From Endomychus coccineus (lineage: Eukaryota; Arthropoda; Insecta; Coleoptera; Endomychidae): a stretch of DNA of 64,000 bases. The notes below the pieces were generated by a model. That model was not told where the DNA came from, made no database searches, and was given only the letters and a program-made list of their open reading frames with translations. How positions within the stretch are numbered: the stretch's first letter is position 1; every line of letters starts with the position of its first letter. The position numbers and the translations under genes were made by a program. Positions 1 to 12,000 of this stretch are shown here, piece after piece. Where the stretch lies: positions 18,591,631 to 18,655,630 of the forward strand of contig OY294070.1 in assembly GCA_958510875.1 (NCBI GenBank), in the 5' to 3' direction.

Positions 1-560
1 ACCACTGATTGGACCAGAGCCAACCTGTGGCATTTCTCATGCCACAGCGAAATCTGTAATCCGAAAATGGCTTGAGATAGAGCACCGTGTCTACTGGAGA
101 AAACTGCCCCGTATGTCGCACTCCAAGCGACTGATGGGAGATATCCAGCAGCAACGAGTGAAAAATCTGCTGACATTCAGCAGACAAGAAATACGGAATC
201 TTGTTGCATTCCTGACCGGACACGCCCCATGCAACAAACACCTCTACACGATGGGACTGGTAGATCAGCCCACTTGCAGGGGTTGCGGCGTGGAAGATGA
301 GAAATCTATGCACGTGCTGTGTCAGTGCACGGCATACACGGTAGGTTCATTCATAGAATACTCCGGACTGATGAGGAGATTGAAACAAGTGAGGGCACAA
401 TAGGACTATAATGACCGCAGTGCTGTGGGGCTCTCCTTAGGATGGAGAACCAACCTCACGGAGGAGGGGTTTTAGTCGGTAGGAATGCGGCACACCCGGG
501 GGCACGGGCACCAGATGCGTATATGCAAGATTTCCCCTCCTCTACGCAAGAAAAAAAAAG
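1..560 (+). pseudogene. LINE 3' end (non-LTR retrotransposon), copy 1
   Basis: This is the C-terminal tail of a non-LTR retrotransposon ORF2. It runs in from the left edge of the window. The reading frame at 113-403 contains the phrase LTGHAPCNKHLYTMGLVDQP, followed by a zinc-knuckle-like cluster (CRGC...H..CQC, CX2CX8HX4C). That arrangement follows the RNase H domain in Jockey/R1-like LINEs. The 3' untranslated part ends near 560 in an A-rich tract after TTTCCCCTCCTCTACGC. A second, more damaged copy with the same 3' end lies at 6190-6545. Seen directly: the motif, the tail and the poly-A. Inferred: the LINE clade. Reverse transcriptase lies outside the window or was lost. Confidence 0.7.
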
Positions 561-2396
561 GGGGTAAAGAAAAACTCCAAAAGTGACCGAAAAAATAGTT
601 AAGAAACAGTTTTTTGATTATTAAATGGGGTTCAATCCAATATTGAAGGTTTATTGAAACTCTAGGGTCTTGTTATTCTTATCATAAGAAACCATTTTTT
701 CAGGTCGCGAACCTCTTTCAAATTTAGGAACCTAGTCTAATTTTTCGGTAAAATCACTCCACTAAATGGTGGTTTTGGTTTAACATAATTTGAATGGCAT
801 TTTTTTGCAAGAACTTCAGTTCGATTATCTTATGAAATCTCCTTTTACTGCTTTTGATTCGTGGAATGAATTATGCCGTACCTGCCTTTTATATTTCAGA
901 ATCAATTGCACCATAAAAAAGGTCTTAGGAGCTAACTTTCAGAAAATACGTATAAGTATGTTTCCAACGTTACGAATTATCTTAATAATGTCCATTATTA
1001 CCGTATAAGAAGGAGACATAGGATCAAGGAAAACAACTTGTTTTATTGAAATATAAGTTATACATTTATTCAAATATTTTTCTTTTTACAATGAAAGTCA
1101 CATTATTAGTGTAATGAGGATAGTAGAATTGGCAAAGAGTGGTGCAATAGATTTCACAAATACATCAGTCACAATTTATATCTAATAATACTATACAGGC
1201 CATATCTCGGTAAGTGAAACACGAGTACAATATTGTTTCAGCTTGGTCACAGAAGCTCGATTATACACCGATGTTCCGGCAACCATAACCTATCACATTT
1301 TCGATGTATAAATATATTTTCAATGGATAATGAACGCTGGTTCGGTAACTTCTGCCGTATATTGATTATAAAATAGTAATATGCGTGATTTAGATTCAGG
1401 TTATTCTTATTCATTATGATTTATTTTGATCTTTTCCACGAGTAGCTACTGTACGACCCGTTTCACCTATGTAGACTTTACCGTAATAACATTTAATGCT
1501 TTAGTGGTGAGCAAAACAAGATCTAGACCAATACTTGTATGGTCTTGGTCTTGTTCTTGCACATATAGTCTTGGTCTTGCAAACTAATGTGTTTCTTGGT
1601 CTTGGACTTACACGTTGAGTCTTGGTATTAGTCGCACGCAAAAGTATTTAAGTTGGTAAAGAGTCTCCTCCGTAAAGAAGAGCCTAAGTGGCTGGTGAGA
1701 ACGCCCGTAAAGGTCACCTAAGACATGTCAACTTTTCGGCAGAACTTTAGGGATAGTTCCTTGATTATTTATAATAAAATAATTAAAAGTTCATAGACTT
1801 AGACCAAACGAAAAGAAACAATAAAACTATAAGACGACAAACGACTTCAGCAAAAAAATAAGACAAACATACGTCCAAAATTGCTTTTTATTCCCGAGAT
1901 ATGGGGTATCAAAATTTTTCTTGTTTTTTAATCATGTCCCAGAATTTAAAAAGTATAGAATTGAAATTTAGCACGCTTATTGCACGTCAGAAAGCCAACA
2001 TTTAGAGCAATTTTGCCTTTGTCAATATTTACGTCTGCACTCTACAGGTTCATATATTTTTGGTGATCGTAAAATCGTATATTCTCAAACTTTTTTGTAC
2101 GCCGTCTCTGCTTTCCAGTATCCGAAAATTAGGATGTCATGTTCAATTTTGAAACTTTTTGTTTTGTTTGATTTTTGAAGAAATGCACCGATTTCGAGAT
2201 GAATGCGAAAAGCCATTTGAGTGTATGCAAATTTTACGTAAGTTAATCTAAAACTTTACAATATAAAAGAATAGCAAAAATTTATGCAAATCAGCATCCA
2301 TTCACATGTTCCTCGCATTCATTTCAAAAACAATGCCCTTCAAACCAAGAAACCCGTTTCAAAAAATTGTCAACTCAAAATAGGATCAAGTTCTAT
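561..2396. other. Gene-free stretch
   Basis: I see no supported gene here. The short open frames (for example 790-1008) have no recognisable motifs. At about 1520-1630 the phrase TCTTGGTCTTG recurs several times with imperfect spacing. It looks like a degraded short tandem repeat. Confidence 0.5.
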
Positions 2397-3352
2397 TATA
2401 CAGGATGAGTCAGTTTTTTGTAGACAAACTTCAACAGGAGATAGAACAAATGTTTTTAAGGAGAAAAGTTCCCATAAACATATGTCGTAGAAGGCTTCGT
2501 TTTCGAGATACAGGGTGTTAAAATTGAAAAAAAAATTTAGTTTTTTGCGAATATCTCCGGAACCGTTTATGGTACAGAAAACAGCTTTTGCGAGCATTTT
2601 CTACTCATAATAAGCTATGTTCTGTGTGATAAAGAATTTTTTTTTAGTCATAATTGGTGTAGATCTTGAAGGGGTAGTGGGTGTTTTTCCCCCCAACTTC
2701 TACCTCTACACCACTGGGAAAAGTACGGTTTTGAGACAACCGTTTGAACCGCCAATGTTTTCTACACAAAAAGGTACTCGTGGTCATAAGCTCTAAAGTT
2801 GACCGTTTTCGAGAGAAATCAACTTTTATGTTGAAAAACATGGTCAATTCTTAATAATTAAACAAAATTTATTCAAACGTTAGAACAAGTAACAAAAGCA
2901 AAAAATTGATCATGTTTTTCAACATAAAAGTTGATTTTCTCGAAAACGGTCAATTTTAGCGCTTATGACCAGGAGTACCTTTTTTGTGTAGAAAGCATTG
3001 GCGGTTCAAATGGGCATCTTAAAACCGTATTTTTTCCAGTGGCGTAGAAGTTGGGGAGAAAAACACCCACTACCCCTTCAAAATCTTCACCAATTATGAC
3101 TAAAAAAAAAATGTTTTTTTGCACAAAACATAGCTCACTATGAGTAGAAAATGCGTACAGAAGTTGTTTTCTGTACAATAAACGGTTCCAGAGATATTCG
3201 CAAAAAACGAAATTTTTTTTTCAATTTCAACACCCTGTATCTCGAAAACGAAGCCTTCTACGACATATGTTATTGAGAACTTTTCTTCTTAGAAACAACT
3301 GTTCTATCTCTTGTTGGAGTTTGTCTACAAAAAACTGACTCACCCTGTATAC
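2397..3352. mobile_element. Palindromic foldback element, CAGGGTGT-type, copy 1
   Basis: The two halves are near-complete inverted copies of each other. The left end reads TATACAGGATGAGTCAG and the right end CTGACTCACCCTGTATA. Arms of about 430-460 bp meet at an unpaired hinge near 2850-2900, which includes AAACAAAATTTATTCAAACG. Further pairings include the arm motif GTGTTTTTCCCCCCAAC, mirrored around 3050. The same arms and hinge recur at 57876-58797, and a new copy begins at 63897. There is no transposase inside, so this is a non-autonomous foldback/MITE-like element. Short open frames across it are palindrome artefacts. Confidence 0.8.
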
Positions 3353-3524
3353 CAATAATATTGAGATTATTTATATTTAATATTAGTCAAATTAAGATAA
3401 AAATTTTTGAAAAGAACAAGATTATAAACGGTAAATGACAAAAGAAGCGCATGTTTCAGAAAATGTAGATAAACAAAATAATATTTGTGTAGTGCCTAAA
3501 AGGATAAACAAACTAACCAACGCG

Positions 3525-4220
3525 GTATTGATATTTCTAAGTATGGTAAACTTACTTCATAAAAACCGAATCAAGAAATTATATGCTAAAGAAGTCAAAG
3601 ATACTGGAGAGAAATCAAATCGAAGAATTTTTGAAAAAAGCACCGGATGGGGAATATTAAGTTAAGGTAGTAAATACACAAAATACAAATACAAATATTC
3701 CAATTTATACATTGAGGTTTTTATTTTGAACTTACAGGTTGCAACGATCATAACAGTCGCAGGTGCTCATCGATGCAATGAATTAACCATTTTGGATATC
3801 AGCCATGTCCAAGACTAAGGCAGTTACATGTACGTACTTATTCCGGATACGAAAAAAAAATTGCAAAAAGCTTCACGATCATGGAAGAAGCTTCTTCACT
3901 CAGTGCTGTAGAAATGTGTCGAAAATACAACATGTAGTACAATTTCGAAAACCCTTTCGAAAGTGGCTTTATCCCTTGGGCTACCTGATCCAAAAAGTTT
4001 GACCGTACATGAAATGAGGCGTTCTTCGGCAACATTATTGCCCAATGCTGGGGGCGATATTACCTCTATCAAGCGTCACGGTGGTTGGAAACTAAATACG
4101 GTAGCGGAAAGTTATATTGAAGAATCAGTGTCCAGCAAGATGGCAATTGCTGGAAAAATCCACTTCCTAATGTCGGCGAAGTTGTGGGACCCTCCAGTCC
4201 TTCAGAAACTCCCTATTTGA
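3525..4220 (+). pseudogene. Crypton-type tyrosine recombinase relic
   Basis: This is a broken relative of the recombinase at 7684-8802. The end of its first exon survives at about 3525-3667 in shifting frames (a GIDISKYGKLTS-like phrase, later KKAPDG). A GT donor follows at about 3668. An AG acceptor precedes 3738, where the second exon opens with VATIITVAGAHRCNEL and so keeps the first catalytic Arg. After a damaged middle part, 3963-4220 carries HEMRRSSATLL (HxxR), RHGGWK and the candidate nucleophile in ESYIEES. The intron sits at the same place as in the intact copy, so this is a transposon-level paralogue, not a processed copy. Stops and frameshifts before 3960 make it a pseudogene. Confidence 0.7.
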
Positions 4221-5483
4221 ATTCGAATAATATCGGTCAAAATAACAAGATTCTTGAGATAAATGTTAATGTTAATATTAATGATAATTCTAAATAAAAT
4301 GCTATAAAATCGAACCGCGGTGTTATGAATTTTAATCCACTAGTGTATAAGAAGGCTTCTAATCCACGGAAAACAGACGTATTAAACCTTCCTAATAAAG
4401 TAGTCGTGGATAAAGAGATTAATGAAAGATCGCTTTTTTGCTTTACTTTCAAGAGGTTTTTATAGCATTTCATGTTCTATGCGACAAAGTCTACAATCCA
4501 CATTTGCCAAGCGTATGGTGCAGTGCTTCGTTATACCGGTAGATCTGGCCAAATAGCAAAAATCTGGCTTTATGCTCCCTATTTTTTTTAAAATGGAATT
4601 ACCGAAGCAATTGAAATGTTCAAAAATCCAAATAACGAACATCTTGAAACAGATTTTCATCTTCCCAATATCAGAAAATTTAACTATGATCAGTCGCTAC
4701 TGTCCAGCCTCAGTTCCAGTTTTCTCTGGTCGTACCCTCAGTAATAGTTGAGGAACGTTTACATATAGTCGTGCTCCTGTGGCGCGGGATTCAAATTTTT
4801 ATTAATTAAGTTTTATAATAGAGTACTAAATTCGTTAAAATTGTTGTATATGTTTGAATTTTTCGTAATACAAAACTTAAAACGAATATAAACAACTTTT
4901 TTTTCCACTGAGAATACCTCAGTTATCCGAAATTATCCAGATTTATATTCTAAAACTTATTTGCTGTTTTTGGTTGTACCGACAATAGATGCTCATTTTA
5001 AATAGTCAAGCCAATCTTAAACACACGATTGAAACTCACGTGAAATGTACCTGCAACATTTTATAACATATTATGTTTTATGATCGTAACATGAAGTGCG
5101 GAAGCTAAACCCTAAACGTTCTGTCCCTTTGGCAGCTCAGAATTTCAGTGTCACATATCCATCATTTGTTTCATGCGCTTGATGTTTTTTGTTTCCTTTC
5201 TTTTTAGTTTCAACAAATGAATGCAACAAGTGTTCTAGGTAACATGCGAAGGTATATTTGAAACTAGTGGTGCCTCATGGAGAATATATAAATAGTGTGG
5301 GGTGGCAAAGTTACACTTCGCAAATCACTTGATTTGGCTACTTATTTTTATATAATTGTTTCACATTCTATAAAATACTCTTCGCATTTGTGTAAAGATA
5401 ATGACATGAATTATTTATTTCATTATCTTCACACGACTAAATAATATTCAAATTAATAAGGTGTTAAAGAAAAAAACAAATTT
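4221..5483. other. Gene-free stretch
   Basis: AT-rich DNA with no recognisable coding or repeat structure. The open frames at 4237-4473 and 4460-4660 show no family motifs. Confidence 0.4.
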
Positions 5484-5555
5484 TCTGTTCCTGGGAATCG
5501 AACCCGAGCCTACTGCGTCGGAGCCGAGTATCTTGGCCCTAGACCATAGTGTTGG
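5484..5555 (-). tRNA. tRNA-Glu-like pseudogene or SINE head
   Basis: Read on the minus strand, the segment has an A-box-like TATGGTCTAGGGCCAAGATA and a B-box GGGTTCGATTCCC with a pairing T-stem. This resembles the body of a tRNA-Glu. The anticodon arm does not pair well, the expected anticodon is absent and the acceptor arms do not match. It is therefore a degenerate tRNA or a tRNA-derived SINE head. An A/T-rich stretch follows on the minus strand. Confidence 0.4.
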
Positions 5556-6189
5556 TTCATCACCATTTGTTATAAACAGTTGAAGTGTAAATTCAAGTTT
5601 ACGTTTTTGGGTGAAATTAGTTTTAAATCAACTTAAATTTACTGTAAAAGTTTCAAATTGATTCCATTGTACGTTTTTATTAAATTTTCAACCCTTCAGA
5701 AAAGGGTGTATTCATAACACGATTTCCCTTAAAAATAACAGAATTGGTCACCGAACAGCAAACAATTTTTTGTCTAAATTTGAATATGACAGTACCTTTC
5801 GTTTTTAAGTTATCGTGTGGACAAACTATTCGTGACCGACATTCAGACAAACAGACGAATTTGCTTAAAATTCGATGAAAAATACTATAGTGATGGAATT
5901 TTTTTTTAAGGACATTTTTAACGATTTTGAAAATATTTCGAGTAAATGCAATATACTCTTAGGCACTTCAGTTTTCAGTTTGAATCTCGGACACCAGACC
6001 AGTATCCAATGTGGTCATTTCCCAAACAGTATTTGTGTACAGGATGGTCAAATATCGATGTTTTAATACGGAATCTCGATAAGTATGAGAGATCTCAAAA
6101 AAATGACTCATACACAATCACCTCACAACGTGTACTCGATTGTGTAAAAGAACTAACGGCATTAGTAAAGAACACCAATAGAGTGACAC
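5556..6189. other. Gene-free stretch
   Basis: Nothing recognised. The overlapping open frames at 5875-6066 and 5946-6200 carry no family motif. The second runs toward the following LINE fragment but does not resemble RNase H. Confidence 0.35.
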
Positions 6190-6545
6190 TCATATGGTAG
6201 TCTGAGGAAACTGTCGTCGCACTCGCTAAAGCGGGGGCGAAACAACCCCTGTTTGGACCAGAGCCCACCTGTGGCATTTCTCATCCCACAGCGAAATCTG
6301 TAATACAAAAATGAGACCTTCTGAAGGAAACTGCCTGGTATGTCGCACTCCAAGTGACTTATGGGAGATCTTCAGCAGCAACGAGTGAAAAATCTACTGA
6401 CGTTCAGGGGACAAGAAATACGGGATCTAGTTGCATTCCTGACCGGACACGCCCGATGCAACAAACGTATCTGCACGAGGGGGTGCGGGTCGAGACGTCT
6501 ATGCAATATTTCCCGTCCTCTACCCAAAAAAAAAATCAAAGAGAA
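6190..6545 (+). pseudogene. LINE 3' end, copy 2
   Basis: This is a damaged second copy of the LINE tail seen at 1-560. Shared phrases include GGCATTTCTCATCCCACAGC at 6272-6291 (GGCATTTCTCATGCCACAGC in copy 1), the peptide QQQRVKNLLTF followed by QEIRDLVAFLTGHARCNK, and the terminal TTTCCCGTCCTCTACCC before a poly-A run. Relative to copy 1 it has lost a block within the C-terminal zinc knuckle, where the frame passes into CGSRRLCN, and it is frameshifted. It is non-functional. Confidence 0.65.
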
Positions 6546-7367
6546 CATTGAACATAATAGTGAGTCTCAATACATAATCTTCCAAAGTATAACCATTCAT
6601 AGATAAACGATTTAAATGAACCTCCGTAAATATATTTCAGACTTTTGAGTTTATTCAGCTTATGCAATATGATGACTGCTTTCTGAAATGAGCAACACTA
6701 TGTAGGTACTTTTCAATTATCAGAAGCCGGGACTAAAACACTCTGCAAATACATTATTCATAACGTTTAAGAATTTTGATTTTGGTAAGTTTTATAACAA
6801 GTTAGCATCAATTTAATAATTTCATAAACCTCAAAACCTTCATTCTAAAGCTACTCGTTCGTAACTATAATATATTTCGTTATTTCAACTACATAACAGA
6901 AGGCAGGAAGAAAGAGTGGATCTGTAGGATACAAACTTGTAACATTCTTCAATGGTACCCAAAAATGGCTGCTTTTATTTACCATTGGTAACATAATTTG
7001 TTCCTACAAATCGATTATACAAACTAAATGACAAGATTTTTTGTGCATCTCAAACACCTTTACATAACAACAATAATATACAGGATGTTACAAATTCGAT
7101 CCATTATCACTGGTATCTCGGTGAATATAAGAGTTTATTTAATGGATGCACAAAAAAATCTATTTTCATTTTTATTTTTTATGACTTTATCACTGATATT
7201 TCGAAAAACAACGAGCACTTTTTCCAGGCACTTGGTAATTTTATTTTTCCTATACGACGTTCCGTTTTTTAGATACCCACATCAACTATATTATTATTTA
7301 TCACTATTTCAAAATAATCTGTCATAAAATAGTGAAAAATTGAAAACGAAAATAGTTATTTGTTTTA
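6546..7367. other. Gene-free stretch
   Basis: No supported gene. The frame at 7028-7327 is hydrophobic, but it is low-complexity AT-rich sequence without family motifs. Confidence 0.4.
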
Positions 7368-7384
7368 CTAGGCATAAAAGCACA

Positions 7385-7457
7385 AGATTTAATGCCGCGG
7401 CTGGTGTTTCATAGCCGAGCGTAGCGAGGCTATGAAACCAGCCAAGGCATTAAATCT
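7385..7457. repeat. Hairpin in left end of Crypton-like element
   Basis: AGATTTAATGCC pairs with GGCATTAAATCT, and inside these GGCTGGTGTTTCATAGCC pairs with GGCTATGAAACCAGCC. The loop is GAGCGTAGCGAG. The outer stem carries the same GGCATTAAA motif found at the element's right end. Confidence 0.75.
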
Positions 7458-7683
7458 GCTTTTCTGCCGTGTGAAACATATAATTTTTTCTTCAAATTTG
7501 TTCCAATTCCACGCAAAATCGACTTTTTCATATTTAAATTGCGTTTCATTATCAATATCCAAATAACTAAATTATTTTACTAAAGGTAACTGGGTCCTGC
7601 GTTACTATGTTTACCGCTGATGACGTTTGTTGAATATGTTTGTTTACTGTTTACTTTGTCATTGTCAATTTTGAAAAGTTGTC

Positions 7684-8802
7684 ATGTTAGAAATGGATTT
7701 ACTGCAAAGTGAGGATGAATTGATGCAATTAACACCACCTGAGATAAGAGACCAGGCGCGAGATGTGGAATTTAACCTTTTACCGGAAAAATCAAGAACT
7801 GTATATGAACTCACATACAGCAGATTCATGGAATATAGACAGAAGAAAAATATAGGATCTTCCTCTGAAAATGTGCTGATTGTCTATTTTTCCGATCTTT
7901 CAAAGAAAATGAAGCCGTCAACGTTATGGTCTACCTATTCGATGTTGAAAGCTACCCTGAACATAAAAAATAACATTGATTTGGCAAAATACCAGAAGTT
8001 ACGGGCTTTTTTGAAACGCCAGTCAGACGGTTTCCATGCAAAAAAATCCCGAGTTTTTCAAAGAGAAGAAATCGAGAAATTTTTATCAGATGCCCCAGAT
8101 GAACTGTATTTGTGTACGAAGGTAGGAATATATTGAAAATGATCTATTATGGATTAAAGAACTAATTTTCAATTTATATTTTAGGTTGTAATTATTGTTG
8201 CAGTCGCTGGGGCTTGTAGATGTGATGAGCTTTTGCAAATGAAAATAGATGATATAAATGATATGGGCGACAAATTGCTAATTATGCTACCAAATACTAA
8301 GACCAAAAGATCAAGATCTTTTGTAGTAACGGAATATTTAAGCGTTTACAGAAAATATGCAGCCTCCAGACCCTCGAATTTAAATAATCAGCGTGTCTTC
8401 TATAAATATGCGAACGGTAAAGCACATCATCAATTCATTGGCATTCACAAATTCGGTAAAATGCCAGAAGAAATTGCTACTTTTCTGGGACTATCCCATG
8501 CGAAAGAGTATACCGGGCACTGCTTTCGCAGAACTTCGGCCACGTTGCTGGTGCATTCTGGTGGGGACATAACAATGTTGAAGCAACATGGAGGATGGAA
8601 GTCTTCCGCTGTCGCGGAGGGCTATATTGAGGACTCGCTAGCCAATAAGTCGAACATCGGCAATAAAATATTTTCTGGCGTTTCCGGAGTATCAAGTGTG
8701 GATACTAAAGTTGTTAATTTTACTGGAAAGGAGGGAAGTGGACAGAGTTCAATTGTATTAAATAATTGTTCACAATTGACCATAAATATATCTAATAAAT
8801 AA
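7684..8802 (+). CDS. Crypton-type tyrosine recombinase, two exons, 351 aa
   Basis: Site-specific DNA strand exchange by a phosphotyrosine intermediate is the family function. Exon 1 is 7684-8121 and exon 2 is 8185-8802, joined in phase 0 by a 63-nt intron (GTAGGA...TTTTAG). The product is 351 residues. Residues 1-145 form the N-terminal core-binding part. The catalytic domain shows Arg158 (GACRCDEL), a likely beta-hairpin Lys in NTKTKR, His258-x-x-Arg261 (GHCFRRTSATLL), His281/Trp284 (QHGGWK) and the presumed nucleophile Tyr293 (EGYIED). All catalytic positions are present and no stop interrupts the frame, so the enzyme may be intact. The start is the first ATG after an AT-rich leader. A broken relative with the same intron position lies at 3525-4220. 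A domesticated host gene is possible, but the terminal repeats favour a transposon. Confidence 0.75.
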
Positions 8803-8944
8803 AAATTTCGTGTTGTAGTTTGTAGTTTTAATGCAATAAAACCAGTTTATTATCATCAGCATCATTTTGAGTTTTCTTAATGTCATTGTCAATTTTAATA
8901 ACCAGTTTGATTTAAATTATTACTTGGAAGGTTGCCTAGCAACG

Positions 8945-9046
8945 AACTTTTTCTGCCTAGGCAGTAAAAGTGGACTTTTTCTGCCTAGGCATTAAAAGTA
9001 CAACTTCTAAGCCTGCCAAGTGTCATTAAAAGGCCGCTTTTAATGT
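8945..9046. repeat. Right-end repeat cluster of Crypton-like element
   Basis: CTTTTTCTGCCTAGGCA occurs twice in tandem (about 8947-8963 and 8975-8991), each followed by a TAAAAGT motif. A palindrome follows at about 9024-9045: CATTAAAAG, GCCG, CTTTTAATG. These could be recombinase binding sites (inference). Confidence 0.55.
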
Positions 9047-12000
9047 CATTTGGAGAAAATAGATTTTTTCGGTTATAAACTCAACTTAAACTCTATCTCT
9101 TATAGTTAACGAGATCGGATTTGTCACATCCTGTATAGAATAACTCTTTCCTTTCTTATCACTCATCATTTGGTGTTGTACAAAAGTAGAACATTATACT
9201 TCCTATTATGCGATTCACATAAACACTTAATTATTTGAGGCATCAGTAACGTTATCTAAAAAACTCCAGTCCTAAACTCAATGGATATACCATTAATGCA
9301 TAGTAAATACTTACAACAATAAAGACACTAAAAAAATTAAATATTTGTATACTCAAAGAATCTTATACCTAAGGCAACGTCATACGTGATTATTTATAAC
9401 TTTAAATTTAAAACCTATGAATTTATATATTCTTATAATAAATAGAATATAGATCACAAAATATCTATTTGGCAACAGTTTAATATGCTTTATATAAGGA
9501 ATATATTTTAGTATAACAATTGTGTTCTACCTAATTATATTACATTTGTCTAAAAATAATGGCAAAGTTATTTACACTTACGTCAATCTAAATTGAAGAA
9601 TTCAATTACAATTTATCTAACATGTTTTGTCTGGTATTAATTAATAAATTTAATATTAATCAATCAGCATTTCAATTAGTTGAAACTTATATATAGATGA
9701 AGAAATAGGTTATTTAGTGATGATTTAATTATGTTTTTTAATTAGGTACGTCTACTTTAGGAGATTATAAGTAGATAAGACTTGATCACGAGGTGAGTGT
9801 AGGCAGTGCTGTATCAAGCCTTGCTGTAGAGGCCCTTAGGCAATGCAAGGCTCGAAGATCCCTCCCTGTTTCCACTACTGCTATTGCGTTCACTTAGTGT
9901 ATGGTGGAAATGGCTACTTTATAAATTGTAGGGGTGCTTTTGATCGTCGTATAAATTTTAATTTGCTTCGCTATTACTTTAAAATTGGAAATACTTGCTT
10001 TTGGTCTAGATGTATTCAATTTCGTAGATTCCATATTCCCAATTAGTGAAATTGAAATTTTCCTTTCATAGATTCAAATTCCAGTCTTTGCGATCCTATT
10101 TTACAACGTATGAATACAAAATTTAGACTGTTTGCTGCTTAGTATCATTATTATAGGGATACCAGAATGAATGACTAGGACCAATCTGATCTGTTTTTTC
10201 ACTTGATCCCAAATGACATTGAGTGGGCATGGCGCTATCGTTGGTCGAATTTTACTGAAGGACATTTTACAGAATCAATAAATTTTTCGGTGTTTCATCG
10301 GGGCTTGTCAACGTCGTTAACTGTATTCTAACTATCTTAGCAATTAAGTTTTTTATATTGGACACCTACATTTCCACAGTAGAAGTTATAGCGCGCAGTC
10401 TTTGTGTATCCGCAACACGACCGATTCGCATATTATATGATGAGCGTTGTGCGATCACGTGGTTCCTCATGTCACCTAGAACTCGACGGGGACTGCTTCC
10501 TGTCTCGATTCCAACTAGCTCTACCTTGAGCGATAGTTGTCTTGGGAAACGCCACTCCTCATCACGTGACTGTGGTCGCTCGTCGGTGTCTCCCGAGCAT
10601 GTCACGATCTTGATGAAATAGGATCCTATAATAGGATCATATAAGTGAATACAGAATGGATTTTCATCACGTAATTATTATCGAATGACGTGAAATTGAT
10701 AGTACGTAATTTAAGAAGTATTATGTGATTATTCAATAAGTCACAAACTATAATTTAATATCTTTCAATTCCACCACTCATTTTGGTTGTCATTTCTTCC
10801 TCCTTTGGAATAACATCATCAAAATTTAAAAATACTTTGATTGCCACGCTTCTAATCTATATTTAACAATCTTTTTTATTATCTGGTCTTTCCACAAATT
10901 GCTTTATAAAAACAAATACGTATGCCAAAAGAATAAGGAAAGTACTTGTACTTACAATTTTATGTAATTTGATATTCTTTAGTTAGATTGATGGCATATT
11001 CACACCGGATATTCTCTATTTTCAAAATTGACAACAAACTATATTATAAGTGGTCAATTTATAGTTGAACGTAAACATAAATAACTTTTTCATAGATCCC
11101 TGACTTACAGAAAATATATTTACATTACACATAATACTTTAAGCTCCATAATTTATCTTAGTATCAGTTTGATTGCTGTGTTCTTCAAATATTTAAATAG
11201 TATATAGTTCAATATTTGATTCAAAAAAAAGAATTTTTCAAAATTATTTTTCTCATTTAAAGTTTAATAAGAGGCTTTCCATACATTTCAGTATAAATAT
11301 ACAGCACTAATAAATACTAAATAATCAACCTTATCCACTAAAAGTACTATCAATGTGTTAAGGATCTTACAGATACCCATGAACTATCATCAGAGTAAAC
11401 GGAATTAGAAAACCAAATGTGCCTGTTCAAATACTATATGGGATTAGTAATGCAAATAAGGGATTACCCGCAGCTGGAGGTGAATTTGAATTTAATAAAT
11501 TGCTTTTTCGATTACACATTTCCATACCTACTTTGATAGTATTTTTGGAGGGTAAGAGTGATTATTTCCTATTTAATAGAGTTAGTGTATGCACAATTGT
11601 GAATTCTTTTAATTTTTTGAAAAATAACAAAATATTCTCGGTACATGGATCTCCGAACATCACATCACAATTTAACATACGTTTAAGCATCATTAGTCAT
11701 GTCTTGCTACGTTAAATTACGTTATTTCAAGAATTTAATTCGTGATTCGTTGAAATCTATAATAATTATTAAAAACAAAAAGATACTCCAAATAATAGGT
11801 TTAATTAGATTTCCATCAACTATTCATCAAATAAATGGAATTATATTCCCAGTGATTCGAAGAATGAAAATCATTTTTGTCATTTTGTTCATGGGAAGTT
11901 TCAATTTTTTTTCTAGGACGTTTATTCTCATTACGAAATATCCAATAAATAGATATGATATAACTTTATACGAAACTAGTAACATTAGATTCTATTTATT

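Larger units (their letters stand above)
7368..8998 (+). mobile_element. Crypton-like element (tyrosine recombinase transposon)
   Basis: The interval holds one recombinase gene (7684-8802) between ends that share the motif CTAGGCATAAAAG (7368-7380) and CTAGGCATTAAAAG (8985-8998). A further near-copy lies at 8956-8970. There are no long terminal inverted repeats. Cryptons are DNA transposons that move by a tyrosine recombinase and are bounded by short direct repeats, which fits. A strong hairpin (7385-7457) lies inside the left end. The exact borders are an inference from the shared motif; no empty site is available in the window. Confidence 0.65.

Noticed and set aside
1500..1640. TCTTGG-rich stretch as a regulatory array
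   Set aside because: The copies are irregular and degenerate, and no nearby gene could use them.
3805..4035. Frames on both strands within the Crypton relic
   Set aside because: They are frame-shifted readings of the damaged recombinase and not independent genes.
10358..10621. Overlapping 87- and 79-codon frames on both strands in a less AT-rich patch
   Set aside because: No recognisable domain, no splice context and a fully overlapping antisense frame. It is probably an unrecognised repeat fragment or chance.
10610..10642. AGGATCCTATAATAGGATCAT palindrome as an operator
   Set aside because: An isolated short palindrome in a gene-free AT-rich region. Chance or a MITE trace is sufficient.
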